This document shows, in pieces, positions 1-9,683 of a stretch of DNA of 64,000 nt. The stretch spans positions 1 through 64,000 of the forward strand of contig NZ_FRCC01000015.1 in the NCBI RefSeq assembly GCF_900142775.1, written 5' to 3'. Position 1 is the stretch's first letter; every line of letters begins with the position of its first letter. This DNA comes from Flavobacterium flevense (GTDB taxonomy: Bacteria > Bacteroidota > Bacteroidia > Flavobacteriales > Flavobacteriaceae). Below the pieces are notes generated by a model. That model saw only the letters and a program-made list of their open reading frames with translations. It made no database searches and had not been told where the DNA came from. The position numbers were made by a program, and so were the translations under genes.

Positions 1-113
1 TTCTCAAAGCTTTTTATCTCAGTTAAAATATCATTTAAAGAGCTTTTCATTGTATGTTCGTTTTTAATCTCTAAAAAAGACATAGCTTGCAAAAACAAAA
101 TAAACTTTCTCAT
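1..113 (-). CDS. Partial hypothetical protein, N-terminus only
   Basis: An open frame runs leftward off the window edge from an ATG at 113-111, giving about 37 residues beginning MRKFILFLQAMSFLEIKNEH. Further in-frame ATGs lie at 83 and 50, so the true start is uncertain. The stretch is too short to assign to a family. It lies beyond the terminator of the leftward sulfatase cluster, so it is probably a separate transcription unit. It could be a chance open frame. Confidence 0.35.
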   Translation of the reverse strand, partial: MRKFILFLQAMSFLEIKNEHTMKSSLNDILTEIKSFE

Positions 114-514
114 CAAATTCACATCCTGATAATCGAATCCAAAATGAGAGACTAAAAGCTAGGCCTTTAAAAGATTATAAGTTTATATTAATATGACAGA
201 ATTATATTTTTAAAACAACTAAATTAATTTTAATTTCCGCAAATAACATGTTGTAAATTCTGACATATTAAACTTAACATAATTTCACATAGAATATTGC
301 AATACCTATGTAAAAAAATAGCTAAATTACTATTAACTCATAAACAAAATTATAAATTGACAAAATCATGTGCCATTTTTTTTGAATACTACTTTTAAAT
401 TTACTATAATTATTTTATTAATCAATAAGGATGATAGTCATTTCTATTTATTATTAAGGGACATAAAACAACAAAAGCAGCACTTTAAGTACTGCTTTTA
501 GTAAAAAAAGAATT
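114..514. other. Intergenic region, no gene seen
   Basis: This is a very AT-rich stretch between the partial leftward frame and the end of the first sulfatase. Apart from the terminator hairpin at 474-498 I see no coding frame, repeat or recognisable promoter in it. Confidence 0.6.
460..498 (-). terminator. Rho-independent terminator of the leftward sulfatase/GH cluster
   Basis: On the minus strand an 11-bp stem (arms 474-484 and 488-498, one G-U pair) with a three-base loop is followed by a T-rich tract. It sits 17 bases after the stop codon of the sulfatase ending at 515, so it probably closes the cluster of five leftward genes. Confidence 0.75.
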
Positions 515-2071
515 TTACTTAAGTTCTAATTTTTCAATCTTATTATAATCTTTTCCCCTGAGATTAATAAATATTTTTATACATTCCTCCAGTTTTTTTT
601 TATTTTCTTTAGCTAAATTATGATTTTGCCCAATATCATTCTTTAAATTATACAATTGATATTCAGACGAGCTACCTAATTCAATATTAACTTCTGGGTT
701 GTAACTAGGACCTTTATATGGCGGAATCATTAACCAATCTCCATGTCTCAATGCAGTACGGCTTGTCGCTTCAAGAATTAAATTATTTCTTCCTTTGTTA
801 CTGTTCCCCAAAAACACATTTAAAAAATCCTGACTATCAGTAGTAACAGCTTTTCTACCAACTAATTTCGCAATTGAAGCTAATAAATCAATCTGACAAA
901 CTAAAGCTTCTGAAACAGCTGGTTTAATGGTGCCTTTCCAATAAGTCATAAAAGGAACTCTTGTACCTGCTTCGAAGATACTATATTTTCCTCCTCGTAG
1001 TTTTCCTGTTGGCTTATGGTTTCCTAATTTTTCAACAGCATCATCATAGTATCCATCATTTAGAACTGGTCCATTATCACTTGAAAATATTATAAGCGTG
1101 TTTTCTAAAACTCCTTCCTGTTTTAATGTTTTCATAAATTCACCAATACACCAATCAGCCTCTAAAATAGCATCTCCCCTAGGTCCCATTCCTGATTTAC
1201 CAACAAAGCGAGGGTTTGGAGTACGAGGCACATGAGGCTGATTCAATGCGTAATACAAGAAAAAAGGATTTTTTTTATGATTTTTTACATAGTTTTGAGC
1301 ATGTACTAAAAAATTATCAGCCATATCAGTATCAAACCAATAAGCAGAAGCTCCACCTTTCATAAATCCAATACGCGGAATACCATTGACGATGGTACCA
1401 TTATGACCATGATGCCATTTCATTGTTGTCAATTCTGGATTCTCTAACCCTGTAGGTTGTCCATCAAAATTCTTTTCATAATCAACAAAAATAGGGTCTT
1501 CTGAATTTAAACCTTCTACTAAACCATTTTTAATATAAACAGTTGGAACACGATCTTGAGTTGCGGCCAAAATATAAGACTCATCAAAACCTACTTCGTT
1601 TGGACCAGGAGTTACGTTTTTATTCCAATCTACAATACCAGTTCCTAACCCCAAATGCCATTTCCCTACAATGCCCGTTTGGTATCCTTCTTTTTTAAGC
1701 AACTTAGGTAATGTTTGTTGGTTCTCTCCAATAATTAATGGAGCTGAACCAGGTAAAATTTTTGCTTCTTTATTACGCCAAGGATATACACCTGTAAGCA
1801 TACCGTATCTACTTGGAGTACAGGTTGCAGAAGTTGCATATGCATTAGTAAATTTTATTCCTTCATTAGCGATAACATCAATGTTAGGTGTTTTTAAAGT
1901 TGTGGCTCCATAAGCACTTAAATCTCCATAACCTAAATCGTCTAAATATATAATAACGATATTAGGCTTGTCAGTCTGACTTGATTTTTGCTGACCAAAT
2001 GATGTACAAGAAGATAATATAATAGTTAATACTAATAATTTATCAATGACTATTCTAATTTGTTTTTTCAT
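515..2071 (-). CDS. S1-family sulfatase, lipoprotein
   Basis: This 518-residue formylglycine-dependent sulfatase would hydrolyse sulfate esters on sugars. The first metal-binding aspartates are in LDDLGYGD (D44, D45). The active-site signature C-T-P-S-R starts at C84, the residue converted to formylglycine. A GKWHLG motif and an SDNG motif, which supplies further metal and sulfate ligands, follow in the expected order. The N-terminus has a hydrophobic segment ending in LSSC with the lipidation cysteine at C22, so it is probably membrane-anchored. The length fits an S1 sulfatase. It is the last gene of the leftward cluster, 333 bases after the GH36-like gene and just before a terminator. The position of sulfate that it removes cannot be read from sequence. 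Like the other sulfatases here it needs a maturation enzyme that is not in the window. Confidence 0.93.
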   Translation of the reverse strand: MKKQIRIVIDKLLVLTIILSSCTSFGQQKSSQTDKPNIVIIYLDDLGYGDLSAYGATTLKTPNIDVIANEGIKFTNAYATSATCTPSRYGMLTGVYPWRNKEAKILPGSAPLIIGENQQTLPKLLKKEGYQTGIVGKWHLGLGTGIVDWNKNVTPGPNEVGFDESYILAATQDRVPTVYIKNGLVEGLNSEDPIFVDYEKNFDGQPTGLENPELTTMKWHHGHNGTIVNGIPRIGFMKGGASAYWFDTDMADNFLVHAQNYVKNHKKNPFFLYYALNQPHVPRTPNPRFVGKSGMGPRGDAILEADWCIGEFMKTLKQEGVLENTLIIFSSDNGPVLNDGYYDDAVEKLGNHKPTGKLRGGKYSIFEAGTRVPFMTYWKGTIKPAVSEALVCQIDLLASIAKLVGRKAVTTDSQDFLNVFLGNSNKGRNNLILEATSRTALRHGDWLMIPPYKGPSYNPEVNIELGSSSEYQLYNLKNDIGQNHNLAKENKKKLEECIKIFINLRGKDYNKIEKLELK

Positions 2072-2404
2072 GAAATTTATTTGTAATTTTTATTTTACTT
2101 ATTTTACATAGACTTAACGATTGATGGCTTTACAATATCATCGTTTTTAATTTTCAACAGATAAATCCTCTATTTCATATGAAATATAGCAAGTTATTAA
2201 ACTCTTTTATTAACAATTTCTCTTTAATGAACTCAATGAAGCAAAAAGGTAGCGACTGAAATAAGAATAATTTCATTTTGACTACTACTTATTTTTAAAC
2301 TGTATTTGTTATTTTGTTCCAAATAGCTCTCATTAAAATTTCTATATTTTATTTATTGTTTCATAGCTCTATATCATAAGATTTTTTTTAGTCAAAAACA
2401 GTTT
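2072..2404. other. Intergenic region between sulfatase and GH36-like gene
   Basis: This 333-base AT-rich spacer lies inside the leftward cluster. I see no coding frame and no clear terminator, so read-through from the GH36-like gene is possible. The length leaves room for a separate promoter for the sulfatase, but I could not identify one. Confidence 0.5.
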
Positions 2405-4549
2405 TTATTTTTTCTTAAGAATGGTAATTACTGTATTCACTTTATTTTTTGGAACATTACATAACCACAATCCATTACCTTTATTTACAAATTGCAATCC
2501 TTCTGACTTTGGTAATCCTGATTTTAAATAAATAGCCACTTCTCCTTCTTCTTTTACTTTAAATGAAATTTCAGCTTCAGTAAATTTAGGCTCTATAATG
2601 GTTGCTGGAGAAAGATATTTACCTGTATTACCAATAATAGCCCAACCATGTTCAATTGGCAATAAATGAAAAAGTTTATCCTCTAGTCCCGTTAATTCAA
2701 CATCTACATCATCCTTTAAATCATACACGATCTTACTGTAATATTCAAAAGCAATTAATCCCCCTTTAGGCAGTTTCCATTCGCCAGGATAAGGCTGCAT
2801 CATAGCAGAGGCATTAACATAATCCTTTTTCGAGATTTTACCTTTAAGTGTTGTTGGTGCGTCTCCATCGTAAATGTTATAACATACAATACTAGCTGCT
2901 CCATTTGTTAAAGGTGCAATAACTCTATACATGTTTTTTTCATAAATAGGGTCAACAAAAAATGATTCTGGTAGTGGCAATGCAGGTGCAATAGGACGAA
3001 TTATCTCCCCATCTTTATAACAAAGCGGTGTGATTACATCTTTAACAAATTCTTTAGGAGCATCTGAAATATAAACAGGTGCACCTGCTACAGCTTTAGA
3101 TACCGCCATCATACGGTTACACAAGGTATCATTCGAATGGAACATATCGTGGTCTCCCCATACTATATTACCCATCCAAAGTTTATTATTATAGCATTGA
3201 TAGGTTTGTATTCTAGCCGCACTTGGTTTGCCTGAACGGTAATCTTGACTGGCTCTGGTAACCAAACTTTGACTTGAATTAAAGGCCCAAGTTATGTCAT
3301 TTGCAAAACAGTTCATTAAGCCCCAATTATTGTCTTTACAAATAGCCTCTAGTGCTTTGGTTGTTTGTGTATGGGCGTAAACCGCATTTTCACTTCCTTT
3401 ATAGCTTAAAAATTGAGGTCCTTGAAAATCAATTTTCACAAAATCAAACCCCGCCTCTTTGGTATAGCCAAATAACCCTTCAAAGAAAGCATACTGCGAT
3501 TTAAAATCGGCTTTCGCCATATAATTACCGCTAGGCATCTTTTCAAAATTTTTGTTCATTTCTGCACCCATTGTATTATTTGGATCAATACCCTTATACA
3601 AGCCTGCTTGGTGTTGCCAAATTCCCATCCATTTTATACCGTCTTCTTTTTTGTATTTCATTAAAGGTGACAATCCATTAGGAAACTTCTTTTTGTCAAC
3701 TTCAAAACTATGTAAACCCACACTAAATCGGTCTTTTCTAGTACCTTGATAGGATTGCGGTCCTTCATCAACCAATACCCAACGAATAGGCAATCCTGAT
3801 GCATAAATATTTTCCATCGCTTCTGTCATCAATTTTTCATTGATCATATCTCTATACTCTTCCCAACTGCACCAACCCAAATATTTCCAATATTCAGGAT
3901 ATACTTTTTCAGATCTAAGTTTAGCAGTAATACCTTTCAAATCACTCTTAATTACATTATTCCAAACTTTTTGGGAAGCCTCGTAAATATTATTCCCAAT
4001 AGCATAAGCCAAAATCGGAACTTGACCGTCAACTTTTGCTGTGCCAAATGTGGCTACATGAAGTTGAGGAAGAGATCCTTTCTTATAATCGAAATATCCC
4101 ATAGATTTTTCACCAACTAAAGGAAGTACAGCGAGGTATCTACCATCTTTTAATTTGAATACCGAAAATGTCCCAGTAGAGGTTGGTTTTCCACCATAGG
4201 TACCTGCTGTCTTCTTAACAACAGGATCGCTAATTAACCCAAACTGGTTATCTAAAATCCACATATAGCCACGATTACTGGGTACAACACCGGTAATTTC
4301 TCTCCCGTCGGATCCGTAATAAACTGCCTTCTCAAAATCAGGCAATTTAATGGAATAAGATTTCAGAATTCCTTTATCATTAGGAGTTCCCGAAAAATTT
4401 TCTATTTTTAAAATCTCAAAATCTTTGGGATGCACTAAATCAATACTATTTGATTTTTCTAATTCTGAATTCGATTTAGTACTGGTTACGCTTTGTCCCA
4501 TTGCTATACTAACTGCGTAAAGTGACAGGAGCAATAATAATTTTTTCAT
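2405..4549 (-). CDS. GH36 / raffinose-synthase-family glycoside hydrolase, probable alpha-galactosidase
   Basis: This 714-residue protein has a signal peptide (hydrophobic to about residue 18, ending MGQ). It shows the hallmarks of the GH36/raffinose synthase (Sip1-like) group: a YLGWCSWEEY segment near residue 225, the beta-strand VKIDFQG carrying the probable nucleophile D374, and RASQDYR with the probable acid/base D436, followed by WGDHDMFHS. The length is typical of this group. In a secreted Bacteroidota protein beside sulfatases, removal of terminal alpha-linked galactose (or a modified galactose) from a sulfated galactan is the likely role; raffinose synthesis is unlikely outside plants. 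The exact specificity is inferred. It lies between two sulfatases in the leftward cluster, with 236 bases upstream and 333 downstream. Confidence 0.8.
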   Translation of the reverse strand: MKKLLLLLSLYAVSIAMGQSVTSTKSNSELEKSNSIDLVHPKDFEILKIENFSGTPNDKGILKSYSIKLPDFEKAVYYGSDGREITGVVPSNRGYMWILDNQFGLISDPVVKKTAGTYGGKPTSTGTFSVFKLKDGRYLAVLPLVGEKSMGYFDYKKGSLPQLHVATFGTAKVDGQVPILAYAIGNNIYEASQKVWNNVIKSDLKGITAKLRSEKVYPEYWKYLGWCSWEEYRDMINEKLMTEAMENIYASGLPIRWVLVDEGPQSYQGTRKDRFSVGLHSFEVDKKKFPNGLSPLMKYKKEDGIKWMGIWQHQAGLYKGIDPNNTMGAEMNKNFEKMPSGNYMAKADFKSQYAFFEGLFGYTKEAGFDFVKIDFQGPQFLSYKGSENAVYAHTQTTKALEAICKDNNWGLMNCFANDITWAFNSSQSLVTRASQDYRSGKPSAARIQTYQCYNNKLWMGNIVWGDHDMFHSNDTLCNRMMAVSKAVAGAPVYISDAPKEFVKDVITPLCYKDGEIIRPIAPALPLPESFFVDPIYEKNMYRVIAPLTNGAASIVCYNIYDGDAPTTLKGKISKKDYVNASAMMQPYPGEWKLPKGGLIAFEYYSKIVYDLKDDVDVELTGLEDKLFHLLPIEHGWAIIGNTGKYLSPATIIEPKFTEAEISFKVKEEGEVAIYLKSGLPKSEGLQFVNKGNGLWLCNVPKNKVNTVITILKKK

Positions 4550-4785
4550 AAGTTTTATAATATTTAATTTACTTTAAAAGTGTTTTTAGCCAAAATGGCT
4601 GTAAGTTCATTTTATTTAACCATTATTTGTAGCTAAGTGTAGGTTTTCATAACTTTTGCAGAAAATTAATAACCCTTGAATTCAGTAGTGCATAAAAAAT
4701 TATAGTTCGTTATTATTTTAACTTATTATCAATTCTTCTTATTTCATTACAACTCCTAGACTTATTAATAAATACTGTTTGTTTA

Positions 4786-6303
4786 TTAATTGATCATACC
4801 TACACTTAGAATCCCTTTTTCTAATTTAAGTTTCATTTCATTTATAATTGACTTGTATTTTACATTGGCTATTAAGTTGTTTTTTTCCGAAGCATCATCA
4901 TTAAGATTATAAAACTCAATTGGTTCATACGTATCGTTTTTTTGATTGTAGAACAAAATAAGTTTATAACCTTCTTTTGTTCTCATTCCTATATTACGTA
5001 TTCCTTCTTCTTCGTTGGCATACTCATCTACTTTATGTTTTACGGTTACATTATAATTTCTTGCAGTTGTTTCTTTTCCTAACAAAACAGGCAAAAAGCT
5101 CTTACTATCTTTTGTTTTATTTGGTGTTACATTGAGTAAAGCTGCAAATGTGGCATAAAAATCAACTTGACTTACTAGGGCATCATTTATGGATGCTTTT
5201 TTAATTTTGTTAGGCCACTTTACAATCAATGGCATACGGGTACCACCTTCCCAGGCTGTGCCCTTATATCCCTTATAAATACCAGAAGCACCATCGTTTA
5301 CGGCTCCTGGTTTTCCTCCTCCATTATCACTAGTAAAAATAACAATGGTATTATCAGAAATTTTTAAACGATCAAGTTGTTCCAAGATCTGACCTGTGAT
5401 TACATCATTTTCATAAACCATTTTTTGGCGTACCCTATCAGCTGGCTGTCCTAAGCTATTAAAAGTTCCCTTATCAACTGGGTGTCCATTAACATCTCTA
5501 TTAGGCAGATGCGGAGTATGAGGAGCAATTAGAGGCAAGTAAATAAAAAATGGTTTCTTTTGTTGAACTGCTTTTTCCATATAATCAAGAGCCTTGTCGA
5601 CTATAGCATCGCCAAGTACATGTTTATTAAGTTCTTTTAATGGTTCGCCACTTTTATAGGAGATAATTTCCCATCTTTTATGACCTTCCCAAGCTGCTGA
5701 TCCTTTATAGTCCACCTCTTTGTTTAACTTGACAATTGTGTTATTTTCAATGAAAAAATCGGCACCACTTACACCCTTTGGTAGCCAGAAGCTATAATCA
5801 AAACCATACTGATTTACCCCTAGCGGTATAGGTTGACTTAAGTCTACATTTTTTGTGCTGGTAGTAGCTTTACCTTTTATATCTGTATATAGATAATCTA
5901 AATGCCATTTCCCAAACATCGCAGTTTGATACCCCTTTTTCTTTAGCATTTGTCCAATGGTTTCAACATTAGAAGGTATAATTCTTTCGTTGATAGATGA
6001 AGTGGTGCCGGAAATTACTTTTCTGATGGGGTAAAGTCCAGTCATTATTGAATAACGACTAGGCTGACAAACAGCCCCTGTTGAATAAGCACTTGTAAAC
6101 AACATACCTTCTTCTGACAGCTTTTTAATATTGGGAGTTTTTAACTTTACCGCTGGATCAACAGAAAACATAGTGTTGTATGGTTCATAATCTCCTATTC
6201 CGGCATCATCAGCTACTATTAAAATGATATTTGGACTACTTACTTCTTGGCTAAAACCTTTTAACGAGGTTATTAGCAATAAAATCAAAAATGTCTTTTT
6301 CAT
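4786..6303 (-). CDS. S1-family sulfatase
   Basis: This 505-residue sulfatase has a cleavable signal peptide (hydrophobic to GFSQ, about residue 19), indicating export to the periplasm. The metal-binding ADDAGIGD has D32 and D33. The signature C-Q-P-S-R begins at C79. GKWHLDY and TSDNGGG follow in order, with KGTAWEGGTRMPLIVKW after them, a typical sulfatase core. It is preceded by another sulfatase 88 bases upstream and followed by the GH36-like gene, which supports joint action on one sulfated substrate. The Q at the second position of the motif separates it from the CTPSR and CCPTR enzymes nearby, so it probably has a different regiospecificity. The target position is unknown. Confidence 0.92.
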   Translation of the reverse strand: MKKTFLILLLITSLKGFSQEVSSPNIILIVADDAGIGDYEPYNTMFSVDPAVKLKTPNIKKLSEEGMLFTSAYSTGAVCQPSRYSIMTGLYPIRKVISGTTSSINERIIPSNVETIGQMLKKKGYQTAMFGKWHLDYLYTDIKGKATTSTKNVDLSQPIPLGVNQYGFDYSFWLPKGVSGADFFIENNTIVKLNKEVDYKGSAAWEGHKRWEIISYKSGEPLKELNKHVLGDAIVDKALDYMEKAVQQKKPFFIYLPLIAPHTPHLPNRDVNGHPVDKGTFNSLGQPADRVRQKMVYENDVITGQILEQLDRLKISDNTIVIFTSDNGGGKPGAVNDGASGIYKGYKGTAWEGGTRMPLIVKWPNKIKKASINDALVSQVDFYATFAALLNVTPNKTKDSKSFLPVLLGKETTARNYNVTVKHKVDEYANEEEGIRNIGMRTKEGYKLILFYNQKNDTYEPIEFYNLNDDASEKNNLIANVKYKSIINEMKLKLEKGILSVGMIN

Positions 6304-6391
6304 TATCCTTTACAATATTTTTTTATTCTTATTTGATACTAATTTAAGTAAACGAAACAATCAGGATATTAACTATCATGATAATAATCGA

Positions 6392-8041
6392 TTAAAATTT
6401 CTCTTTACTCCCTTCAATCAATTCCTTTCTGTCAATTGCCCCCACTCTCTTAAACCATTGCTCATATTCTTTTATCATCTCATTAACTTTTTGAGGATTC
6501 TGAGCAGAAAGATCGTTTAGTTCCCAACGATCATCAGCAATATTATAAAGTTCCCATTCTTTTTTTCTTGGTGCTTTTGTCCATCCCCAAGATTTAAAGA
6601 AACGGTGATCGTCAACATAACGCGATACTAATTTCCAATCTCCTTCTCTTATTGCTCTATTTCCTTCATGCTCCCAAAACAAAGTTCGTTTTTTAACGTC
6701 TTGCCCTTTTGCCAAAGGCAATAAACTTATTCCTTCAAGGCTATTCAATTTAGCTGTTGCAACTCCTGCAGCATCTAAACATGTGGGAACAATATCTATT
6801 AAATGACCTGAAATATTTTTTTCGATACTTCCTTTCATTTTTTTATTCATTTGTGCCGGCCAATTAATAATAAAAGGAGTTGAAATCCCACCTTCATGAA
6901 CAAAATGTTTATACATTCTAAAAGGAGTATTACTCAAATTCGCCCAAGGAAGGCCATAAGCAATATAGGATTCAGCTGTACCCGGAAGGTTTTCATCGTT
7001 TTTACCAATTGACTCTGCACATGCTCCATTATCTTGTAAATACATTATTATCGTGTTTTCATACTCACCAATCGCTTTAAGATGGGCAATAATCCTCCCT
7101 AAATTCTGATCCATATTGTCAATTTGAGCAGCATATACAGCCATTTGCCTGTCCCAATCTGCTTGATCGTGTTTATCAGATGTTACTGCATTATACCCCT
7201 TAAACTTATCTCCCGCTGGATAATCTGCCCATTTGGGTACTTCAGCATCAATTAATTTTTTATCAGAAATTGCCTTAACTAAACCAATAGAATCTATTTT
7301 ACGGATACGCTCTTTCTTTAAAACTTCCCAACCTTTTAAAAATTTTCCTTGGTATTTTGCAATATCCTCCTCTTTGGCATGGAGTGGCCAGTGTGAGGCA
7401 TTAAAAGCGAGATACATAAAAAACGGCTTGTCTTTGGTTTTACTATAATCCAGATATTCAATGGCTTTATCTCCTTGAATATCTGTTAGAAAATTACTTT
7501 TACTTTTATCAATGGTTTTACTAACACCATCTTCGTAGGCTTTTGTTACATTCCAATAATCAACAGTTCCTTCAGTAGTCCAAGAGCGCTCAAACCCCTT
7601 ATCTTTGGGCATAGTTTTATTTTTTATATTACCTACATGCCATTTTCCAACATGAAGCGTAGTATAGCCTTGATCTTTCATCAAATCTCCTAAAGTTGCT
7701 ACCTCGTTTTTGATATGACCTTGGTATTCTTCCGTCGCTCCTAACTTTCCAGTCATATAACCTACTCCAGCTTGTTGAGCATACAAGCCTGTCAATAAAG
7801 AAGCTCTTGTTGGGCAACAACGCGCACCATTATAAAACTGGCTAAATCGCATCCCCTCAGTTGCTAAAGCATCTAAATTTGGTGTTTTTGCCTCTCCCCC
7901 ATAACACCCTATATCAGAAAATCCCATATCATCGGCTAGGACGACAATAATATTTGGTTTTTTTTGGGCAGCACTATCAGTTGCAATGAAAAAAATCATT
8001 AATGGAATCAAAAAACAAATGCTTTTTCTTAAATTAATCAT
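6392..8041 (-). CDS. S1-family arylsulfatase-type sulfatase (CCPTR type)
   Basis: This 549-residue sulfatase has an N-terminal signal sequence (hydrophobic to about residue 22). LADDMGFSD carries the metal aspartates D37 and D38. The signature reads C-C-P-T-R with the catalytic cysteine at C75. GKWHVGN and a late LQDNGA follow. The roughly 550-residue length and the RCCPTRASLLTG block match the large arylsulfatase-like group to which I would assign subfamily S1_4; the subfamily is inference. It resembles the sulfatase at 14356-15966 closely in organisation and motif, so the two are paralogues on either side of HTCS-1. It lies 68 bases after the GH43-like gene and 88 bases before the next sulfatase, consistent with one transcript. 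Confidence 0.92.
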   Translation of the reverse strand: MINLRKSICFLIPLMIFFIATDSAAQKKPNIIVVLADDMGFSDIGCYGGEAKTPNLDALATEGMRFSQFYNGARCCPTRASLLTGLYAQQAGVGYMTGKLGATEEYQGHIKNEVATLGDLMKDQGYTTLHVGKWHVGNIKNKTMPKDKGFERSWTTEGTVDYWNVTKAYEDGVSKTIDKSKSNFLTDIQGDKAIEYLDYSKTKDKPFFMYLAFNASHWPLHAKEEDIAKYQGKFLKGWEVLKKERIRKIDSIGLVKAISDKKLIDAEVPKWADYPAGDKFKGYNAVTSDKHDQADWDRQMAVYAAQIDNMDQNLGRIIAHLKAIGEYENTIIMYLQDNGACAESIGKNDENLPGTAESYIAYGLPWANLSNTPFRMYKHFVHEGGISTPFIINWPAQMNKKMKGSIEKNISGHLIDIVPTCLDAAGVATAKLNSLEGISLLPLAKGQDVKKRTLFWEHEGNRAIREGDWKLVSRYVDDHRFFKSWGWTKAPRKKEWELYNIADDRWELNDLSAQNPQKVNEMIKEYEQWFKRVGAIDRKELIEGSKEKF

Positions 8042-8109
8042 GTTTACTTTTTTATTAATGTTTGTCTAAATTTTATCTTATCTATGAAACTCCTATCTTA
8101 AATAACTTA

Positions 8110-9231
8110 TTATTTTTTATAAAAATCTTCATTTCGTTCTAAATCAGGTTTTAATTTACCATTTTCCCATTTTACAGCTACCAAACCAAATCTGCAGGTT
8201 GTATCATATTTTTTACCCATTTCTCCTTTTGGATTGAAAAAAGTGGTACTCCACCATTCGCCATTTTTATCTTTAAAAATATTATTGTGTCCTCCTTCAA
8301 TGATAGCAGGATATCGCTCTGAATAGGGCCCATAGATAGTATCAGCAGTTGCGATTACGACATCATAACTATGCAAGGAATCATTCTTAACATCATCAGA
8401 CCTTATGTAAGTATAATTCCCATCAGCTTGTTTTACAGACCAAACGGTTTGAAGTAAATGGTATTTATTGTCTTTCTTTTCAATATAAACTCCTTCAATA
8501 TAGGGATCTGGATGATATGGGGTTTCGATCAATTTTCGCCAGGGTTCTGCTAGGTCTGACATATCAGCTTTCATTTTGGCAATAAAATGATTATGCCCAA
8601 CAGCATATACTTCGCCATTATCATCTTCGAACAAACTCAAATCTATATTTTTAAAAATTGGCCCTTTTTCATTTCCTTCAATATTAATATAGGGTCCTTC
8701 AGCTTTGCCCGAAGTGCTTTTCAAAATAAACGATCCTGCACCACCATTTTGACAAGTAGTAATAAACCAATTTTTTTGGCTTTTTACATAATGCAATTCA
8801 GGTGCCCAAACGGCTCTATACATAAATTCTAAAGGATCACCGTTTACTGATGTTGCTCCTGCTTTGACTGGTTTGCCTTTCTTTTGCCAAGTAGCATCTT
8901 TTTCGTATGACCATATAAGTCCCATTGATTTCCATTTTTTTAAATCTTTTGATCGCCACATATACATTCCATCATTATAATCCCAACAATGAATTTGAGT
9001 TGTAAATTTTCTGCCTGGCGTAGCAGTTGTAGCTACTAAATAATACCAATTATCGTGCCCTAACATCACATAAGGATCACGAATCCAAGTGTCTAAAATT
9101 GGTTTTACAACATTAGGAACAGTAAGACTCCTAACACCAATGGGAGCGATCGGATTGCTATATGTTTGCTTATCCTGAGAGTACACATTTAAACATACTA
9201 CGCCTAATACAATTAAAATTATTCTCTTCAT
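8110..9231 (-). CDS. GH43-like five-bladed beta-propeller glycoside hydrolase
   Basis: This 373-residue exported protein has a signal peptide ending near VYSQ. The core fits the GH43/GH117 type of five-bladed beta-propeller: WIRDPYV with candidate general base D52, WAPELHY near 143-148, NIDLSLFEDDNG with D197 as candidate pKa-modulating aspartate, and PYIEGVYI with E246 as candidate general acid. Family members usually act as exo-enzymes on pyranosides or furanosides; GH117 enzymes cut 3,6-anhydro-galactose linkages in agar oligosaccharides. I cannot separate GH43 from GH117 or a related unnamed family by eye. It is the first gene of the leftward cluster, divergent from HTCS-1. A clear paralogue lies at 25136-26263 with the same catalytic positions but a lipoprotein signal. 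Confidence 0.8.
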   Translation of the reverse strand: MKRIILIVLGVVCLNVYSQDKQTYSNPIAPIGVRSLTVPNVVKPILDTWIRDPYVMLGHDNWYYLVATTATPGRKFTTQIHCWDYNDGMYMWRSKDLKKWKSMGLIWSYEKDATWQKKGKPVKAGATSVNGDPLEFMYRAVWAPELHYVKSQKNWFITTCQNGGAGSFILKSTSGKAEGPYINIEGNEKGPIFKNIDLSLFEDDNGEVYAVGHNHFIAKMKADMSDLAEPWRKLIETPYHPDPYIEGVYIEKKDNKYHLLQTVWSVKQADGNYTYIRSDDVKNDSLHSYDVVIATADTIYGPYSERYPAIIEGGHNNIFKDKNGEWWSTTFFNPKGEMGKKYDTTCRFGLVAVKWENGKLKPDLERNEDFYKK

Positions 9232-9683
9232 TAACTATAATTCTATTGATTTATTCATATCATTTTTTTTGACTTACTTTCTCTTTAAAATAAAATATTA
9301 AACTTTCAAAAAAACATATCTCTTAAAATACTAACAAGCAATTTTGTTTAAACTCTTCTCTAAGAACTTCAATTTTTTAAAAAACTCTGGGAAAAAAATA
9401 TTTCCAAAAAAAAAGAGCAACAACATTAAAGACAAACAAACAAAATGTCATTTTTTTTACAATATCTATATTTTTTAAATCATATATTTGCCAAAAAAAA
9501 CATTAAAAAACATATAATTTATATTATTAACAATTCTTAATATTAATTACAGTATGCAATTCTAATCATAAATAACAACTAACAACTAGATATTTATCCA
9601 AAAGAATAGCACAAATGTCAATTTATGTATTCATTACTACTTGTAAAGAATACATATTAGGTCCAAACTAAAAACAAAGTATC
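9232..9683. promoter_or_regulatory. Divergent control region between GH43-like gene and HTCS-1
   Basis: This 452-base non-coding, extremely AT-rich interval separates the leftward cluster from the rightward regulator. It must hold promoters for both and is the likeliest place for binding by the HTCS-1 AraC domain. Apart from one candidate -7 element at 9483 I see no certain operator or direct repeat. Confidence 0.5.
9483..9490 (+). promoter_or_regulatory. Candidate Bacteroidota -7 element (TATATTTG)
   Basis: The octamer matches the Bacteroidota consensus TAnnTTTG exactly and points toward HTCS-1. No TTTG -33 box is visible at the usual 19-21 base spacing, only a T-run, so the call is weak. 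Confidence 0.3.

Noticed and set aside
6224-6520. Rightward open frame of 98 residues across the gap between two sulfatases
   Set aside because: It overlaps both flanking sulfatase genes on the opposite strand and has low-complexity composition, so it is a shadow of them.
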